Both the position numbers and the translations under genes were made by a program. The notes beneath the pieces were generated by a model, which worked only from the letters and a program-made list of their open reading frames with translations, did no database searches and was not told the DNA's origin. Of a stretch of DNA of 9,264 bases, positions 5,489-9,264 are shown one piece after another (position 1 is the first letter of the stretch; each line of letters starts with the position of its first letter). The stretch covers positions 1-9,264 of the forward strand of contig JBCCSZ010000311.1 of NCBI GenBank assembly GCA_039199225.1, read 5' to 3'. The DNA comes from JBCCSZ01 sp039199225 (GTDB taxonomy: Bacteria > Bacteroidota > Bacteroidia > Chitinophagales > Saprospiraceae).

Positions 5489-8400
5489 ATGGAAAACCGA
5501 TTTTTTTGTACTGCCTTGCTGGTTTTGACAAGCTTCCTTTTTGGAAATTCTCTGTGCGCGCAACTCACTTTTCAATTTAACTACTCGGGTCCTGATACCT
5601 TATTTGTAGGAAACAATTGTGAGGCTCCTCTCGAATGGGGGCATCCAGCGACTGTAACAGCAGAATGTACACTGGCCGGTGGTGGAGATTGTATGGTAGA
5701 TACCCTGGAAATTTCGGAGATTTCCGATGGATACCTCATCGGCGACCCCATAGCTGCCAACGAGACGGTGACCATTACCTATCGGGCCGTCAGTGACACG
5801 ATGCAGCAGGAGGCGTTTTTTTCCTTCGCGATTTTCTTTGCCGATACGATTCCTCCCTCTTTCAACATTCCTCCGGATGTCACCATTAATTGCGATCAAT
5901 CCACAGAGCCCAGCTTGACAGGGAGCGTAACAGCTGTGGTAGACAATTGCAGTGACATAGCTGATACATCTTTTACCGATCTTGTTTTGGCAGGAAGTTG
6001 TATTCAGAATTACACCATTTTGAGGAGGTGGCAGTTGACCGACCAGAATGGGAACCAAAGCCAAATCAGAGAGCAGCGCATCAGTTTACAAGATATTAAT
6101 AAGCCTTCCTTCACAACATTACCTGAAGACCAGACGGTGAGCTGCGGCACCACAAGCAATATCGAGGCCGCCTTCCAAGCTTGGGTGGCCAATCGCGGCT
6201 CGGCCAGCGCCACAGATAATTGCACACCTGCTGTCAATCTTCGTTGGTTTGCAGCCGTTCCCGCTTCTTTTGATCTAACAGATCCACTAACTTTTCCCGG
6301 TGAATCTGTTGGTCTTTTGGATACAGCCAAGTGTGGTACAGCTGTGCCTGGGATTTATCGGACAGAAACCGTTTCCTTTGTGGTGATAGATGAATGTGGA
6401 AATGCCAGTTCGGCAGATGCTACCTTTACCGTAGTAGATCAACAGGCCCCTGCCTTTGAATTTTGTCCATCCGATATGGTATTGAGGAGTGAGCCGGGTA
6501 CTTGCGAAGCCGCCTTTGAACTTCCCGTACCTGTCATCACGGATGATTGTGCAGACAACATAGAAAACATCAACCGCAGCCAAACCAAAGCCATTCGGTC
6601 TGCCAATCCAGGAGATGATCAAACCATCGTAGATACGATTGATTATGCCATCAATATTCCATCGGTTCCGGCCTTTGTGACCAGCGCCGCTTCTTTGGAC
6701 ATTTTACTCGATAATGTCGATGCTGAGGCTGCTACGGAGTTTTTCTACATTCTAGGAGAAGACCAATCTGTTCTTGGACAAACCAATCAGACCAATACCC
6801 AATGTGGTAGCTCCCTAACATCCGTTCAAATAGCTGCAGCTCAATTCAACCGATGGGCTGCCGATGGCAGGCTGAGCATTCGCCTAGCTCCCAATGTACC
6901 TTTTGGTCAATCTCCCAGCTTTGGCATCAACGATATTTGTCCGGCCAGCGGCAGTGGAGGTATTGCCAGCATTCGCTTGGCGTATCAAGTCCAGCGGCCA
7001 AAGCAATTGATGTTCAGCTACCAAATAGACGGTGGGCCGGAAGTAAGCATCGATCCCGCTGCAGGACAAGTGTTGCGACTCGATCAGGGCAGTTACAACA
7101 TTCGCTACAGAGCAATGGATTGTGCAGGCAATGAAAGCAATTGCCTCTTTTCTGTAACGGTAGAAGACCAGGAACCTCCAAGCCTGCTCTGTCCGGACGA
7201 CATCAACTTAGCGCTGGATACGGCTGCAAATTGCATCGACGGTGTGCCATTCACCCTTTCGCTCCCAACTGCCATCAGCGACAATTGTGAACCAGATCGC
7301 TACGAGCAGGTACAACCTGCGAGTTCTACGGAGGCATTGATGACTTTTTCCTACGATCCTAATTACTTGGATTACATTGCCGACGACAAATCGGTTGCCT
7401 TCGTTGGAACAGCCTCCAATGCCATTGGTGCTGAAGTTCGCCTGGAGGTCAGGCTGACAGGGGAGGTCGATCAACCAGAGGCTTATTATTCGGTGTATGG
7501 CGAAGATGGTTCCTTGATTGGGACGACGGAGGTGGGGCAGTCGCATGTGACGGTCAGTGCGGGTGATTGCATGCTAGACCCAGCCATACCTGCCCAGAAT
7601 ATTAGCCAGTTTACGATTCCAGTGGTGACTTTCAACAGCTGGGCCAGTGATGGCATTGTGGACCTGGATTTACGATCCAATAGGACCTTTGCTGGTAGTC
7701 CACCGGGCAATGAGGGCGATGGGATCAATCCGCTTTGTGGTAATTTTCCGCTGGGAACGCCCGATGGCTCGATCGATAGCGTCAGTACGATCACAGCTCT
7801 TTTGTCTTACGATCGCCTGACACCTTCTTATTCGATCAGTGGCGCCACAGATGTCTCCCTAAGTCCGATGTTACCACCGTCTATTTTGCCAACACCTGAG
7901 TTTCAGGCAGGCAGCTCCATCGTAACATATATTATTTCCGATCTTTCTGGCAACACAGCCAGTTGCAGTTATGAGGTCACGGTTATCGATACGATCAAAC
8001 CAACGCCCGTTTGCCAGCCTGCCACGATCTTTGTCAACCCCTCCGGGAGTATTGCCTATGAACTCGATCCGCAGCTATTGGATGCAGGTAGCTTTGACAA
8101 TTGCGAACTTTCTGGTCGGTCTGTCAGTCCCAATATTTTCAACTGTGATCAAATTGGAACGACCCAAGTGGTCACATTTACGGTGGTGGATGAATTCGGC
8201 AACCAAGGCAGTTGTGAAACTTTGGTGCAGATTGAAGCGGAGGCGCCACAACCGGATTATTCCATCGGGCTTTGTGGCAATGATACCTTATACCTGTTGG
8301 CCAATCCTCCTGCCATTTTGAATGGATTAAATTATACTTATAGTTGGAGTGGTCCAAAAGGCTTTGTCTCCAACCTAGAAAATCCCATCATCCCCAATGC

Positions 8401-9264
8401 AGACGACACCAACTCCGGTACCTACAAGCTGATAATCAGGGGTCCTAGTGCTTGTGAAGTGTCTACTTCCTTCGAAGTTTTTATCAACAGCAGTCCAAAT
8501 ACACCTGTTATCCGGACCAGTAGCGATCAACTGTGCGAAAACGATACCTTGCTGTTGTCCACGCAATCTTATTCTGGAAACAACATTGCTTACAACTGGT
8601 ATGCAGGTAGCTTTCCGAATGGTACATTGCTTGCCTCTACAACGATTCCCCTCTACAAAAAGCCTCCGCCATTGTCTGATGACACCTACTATGTCATTGT
8701 TGAAATTGATGGCTGTTTTTCAGATGCCTCCGCTTTGGCAGTGACTACTGTATCTGATGTTCCGCTTTCTGCTGTGCAGGATGCCGTCATCGAAATTTGT
8801 GAGGGAGGTGCTTTTTCGCTCGGGACAACCATTAGTCAGATTGGCTACACCTACCAGTGGGATGGTCCGAATGGCTTTCAATCTCAAAGTCAGTATCCCA
8901 GTTTGGTGACAGATGTGGTGCTGGCCGACAGCGGTGTCTACACCTTGGTCATTTCCAATAATGGTTGTACTTCCGACCCAGCTTCTACGGTGGTAAGGGT
9001 TCGTCCTAGGCCCGATCAGCCAGTGCTTTTTTCAGATGGTGTGGTCTGCAATGGCGACTCTCTCCGCTTCAGCAGTAACATCATGGGGGGTGATCTTTAC
9101 ACTTGGACGGCACCAAATGGCACCAATCTATCGACTACGGATCCTTCCTTACTGATTCTCAATGCCAATGCTTCTCATTCTGGCAATTGGGTGGTGACGG
9201 TATTGGGTGAAGGGTGCAGTTCGACTGCTTCCGATTCTGTGAACGTATTCGTGGAGCAGCCACC
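5489..9264 (+). CDS. Giant secreted HYR/Ig-like repeat surface protein (3' end outside window)
   Basis: This single open frame of 1258 codons runs off the right edge. It begins with a signal peptide (hydrophobic core 8-19, likely cleavage after LCA at residue 24). HYR-type modules follow, beginning near residues 119, 202, 317, 560 and 833. They show the repeated pattern D-x-x-x-P, then C or CP-x-D, then a DNC or DDC motif (152-154, 243-245, 352-354, 598-600, 870-872), then D-x-x-GN with a Cys. Two of these modules carry an extra inserted domain (about 381-504 and 617-779). From about residue 920 the modules change to Ig/PKD-like units with an (S/D)W-x-GP-x-GF core, a sGxY strand and a late Cys. 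There are at least four of these, the last cut by the edge. Such proteins are secreted adhesins or matrix proteins. In Bacteroidota they usually end in a type IX sorting or gliding-motility C-terminal domain, which cannot be seen here. The frame from the ATG at 5482 stops after about 30 codons, so 5489 is the start. Confidence 0.95.
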   Translation, partial: MENRFFCTALLVLTSFLFGNSLCAQLTFQFNYSGPDTLFVGNNCEAPLEWGHPATVTAECTLAGGGDCMVDTLEISEISDGYLIGDPIAANETVTITYRAVSDTMQQEAFFSFAIFFADTIPPSFNIPPDVTINCDQSTEPSLTGSVTAVVDNCSDIADTSFTDLVLAGSCIQNYTILRRWQLTDQNGNQSQIREQRISLQDINKPSFTTLPEDQTVSCGTTSNIEAAFQAWVANRGSASATDNCTPAVNLRWFAAVPASFDLTDPLTFPGESVGLLDTAKCGTAVPGIYRTETVSFVVIDECGNASSADATFTVVDQQAPAFEFCPSDMVLRSEPGTCEAAFELPVPVITDDCADNIENINRSQTKAIRSANPGDDQTIVDTIDYAINIPSVPAFVTSAASLDILLDNVDAEAATEFFYILGEDQSVLGQTNQTNTQCGSSLTSVQIAAAQFNRWAADGRLSIRLAPNVPFGQSPSFGINDICPASGSGGIASIRLAYQVQRPKQLMFSYQIDGGPEVSIDPAAGQVLRLDQGSYNIRYRAMDCAGNESNCLFSVTVEDQEPPSLLCPDDINLALDTAANCIDGVPFTLSLPTAISDNCEPDRYEQVQPASSTEALMTFSYDPNYLDYIADDKSVAFVGTASNAIGAEVRLEVRLTGEVDQPEAYYSVYGEDGSLIGTTEVGQSHVTVSAGDCMLDPAIPAQNISQFTIPVVTFNSWASDGIVDLDLRSNRTFAGSPPGNEGDGINPLCGNFPLGTPDGSIDSVSTITALLSYDRLTPSYSISGATDVSLSPMLPPSILPTPEFQAGSSIVTYIISDLSGNTASCSYEVTVIDTIKPTPVCQPATIFVNPSGSIAYELDPQLLDAGSFDNCELSGRSVSPNIFNCDQIGTTQVVTFTVVDEFGNQGSCETLVQIEAEAPQPDYSIGLCGNDTLYLLANPPAILNGLNYTYSWSGPKGFVSNLENPIIPNADDTNSGTYKLIIRGPSACEVSTSFEVFINSSPNTPVIRTSSDQLCENDTLLLSTQSYSGNNIAYNWYAGSFPNGTLLASTTIPLYKKPPPLSDDTYYVIVEIDGCFSDASALAVTTVSDVPLSAVQDAVIEICEGGAFSLGTTISQIGYTYQWDGPNGFQSQSQYPSLVTDVVLADSGVYTLVISNNGCTSDPASTVVRVRPRPDQPVLFSDGVVCNGDSLRFSSNIMGGDLYTWTAPNGTNLSTTDPSLLILNANASHSGNWVVTVLGEGCSSTASDSVNVFVEQP
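6629..7000 (+). repeat. Inserted domain, copy 1, within a HYR module
   Basis: Residues about 381-504 of the giant protein interrupt a HYR module after its DDC motif (352-354) and before the half that ends in DCAGNESNC (544-552). Landmarks are GEDQSVLGQT (423-432), C439, FNRWAADG (453-460), SPSFGIND (475-482) with C484, and a closing LAYQVQR. Copy 2 at 7337-7825 repeats these landmarks in the same order. Confidence 0.75.
7337..7825 (+). repeat. Inserted domain, copy 2, within the next HYR module
   Basis: Residues about 617-779 interrupt the following HYR module after its DNC (598-600). Landmarks match copy 1: GEDGSLIGTT (671-680), C694, FNSWASDG (715-722), SPPGNEGDGIN (737-747) with C750, and closing LLSYDRL. 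It is longer than copy 1 because of extra loops before FNSW and before the last strand. The sequence is diverged, so this is an old duplication and not a recent tandem repeat. Confidence 0.75.
8249..9264 (+). repeat. Array of Ig/PKD-like modules
   Basis: From about residue 921 the protein contains at least four units of about 80-85 residues, with starts near residues 921, 1004, 1094 and 1176. Each opens with a C-x-(N/G)-(D/G) turn (C929, C1016, C1104, C1187). It then has a Trp strand (SWSGPKGF, NWYAGSF, QWDGPNGF, TWTAPNG), a (S/D)GxY or equivalent strand and a late Cys. The last unit reaches the window edge, so the array probably continues. Confidence 0.7.

Noticed and set aside
5482..5574. 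Alternative ATG at 5482 for the giant gene
   Set aside because: This frame reaches a TAA after about 30 codons, whereas the ATG at 5489 opens a signal peptide and the long frame.
5581..6622. Minus-strand open frames under the giant repeat protein
   Set aside because: The plus-strand frame is open for 3.77 kb with a signal peptide and repeated domain signatures; the antisense frames have no coherent composition.
6853..8744. Plus- and minus-strand frames of 60-116 codons within the giant gene
   Set aside because: They are out of frame with the repeat protein and begin and end arbitrarily within its modules.

Overview
The window looks like a chromosomal segment of a Bacteroidota bacterium, most likely a marine or freshwater member of the Saprospiria (Lewinella/Haliscomenobacter-like). 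The evidence is as follows: two tandem ExbD/TolR genes; a polysaccharide deacetylase of the short form common in this phylum; a very large secreted HYR/Ig-like repeat protein of the kind exported by type IX secretion; start codons without Shine-Dalgarno sequences; and TAnnTTTG promoter boxes in place of TATAAT. The genus is an inference. No rRNA or tRNA is present to anchor it.

Layout, left to right. Positions 1-306 hold a near-perfect 99-bp inverted repeat. Its right arm is the 3' part of a tocopherol-cyclase-like gene (128-1114, minus strand). Its left arm is a second, oppositely oriented copy of the same stretch, cut by the window edge. A 190-bp divergent gap follows, then two tandem exbD-type genes (1305-1847 and 1923-2384, plus strand) with no exbB/tolQ or tonB beside them. 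Convergent to these is a polysaccharide deacetylase (2420-3061, minus strand), possibly preceded by a small ORF that overlaps it by 4 nt. A divergent gap of about 130 bp leads to gltX (3388-4920, plus strand), followed closely by a small, highly charged protein gene (4958-5167). A 321-bp non-coding region (5168-5488) carries a promoter-like box inside a perfect 11-bp inverted repeat.

From 5489 to the right edge there is one uninterrupted reading frame of 1258 codons that does not stop in the window. It encodes a secreted protein with a signal peptide, about five HYR-type modules and then at least four Ig/PKD-like modules. Two of the HYR modules are interrupted at the same place by related extra domains of about 125-165 residues. 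This nested, duplicated domain is the most unusual protein-level feature here. The C-terminus, where a type IX sorting or gliding-motility C-terminal domain would be expected, lies outside the window.

The genes do not form one pathway. GltX is housekeeping, the ExbD pair is half of an envelope energy-transduction complex, the deacetylase and the giant repeat protein concern the cell envelope or surface, and the tocopherol-cyclase-like protein has no assigned role in heterotrophs. I found no CRISPR array, insertion sequence, phage gene or recognisable defence system.
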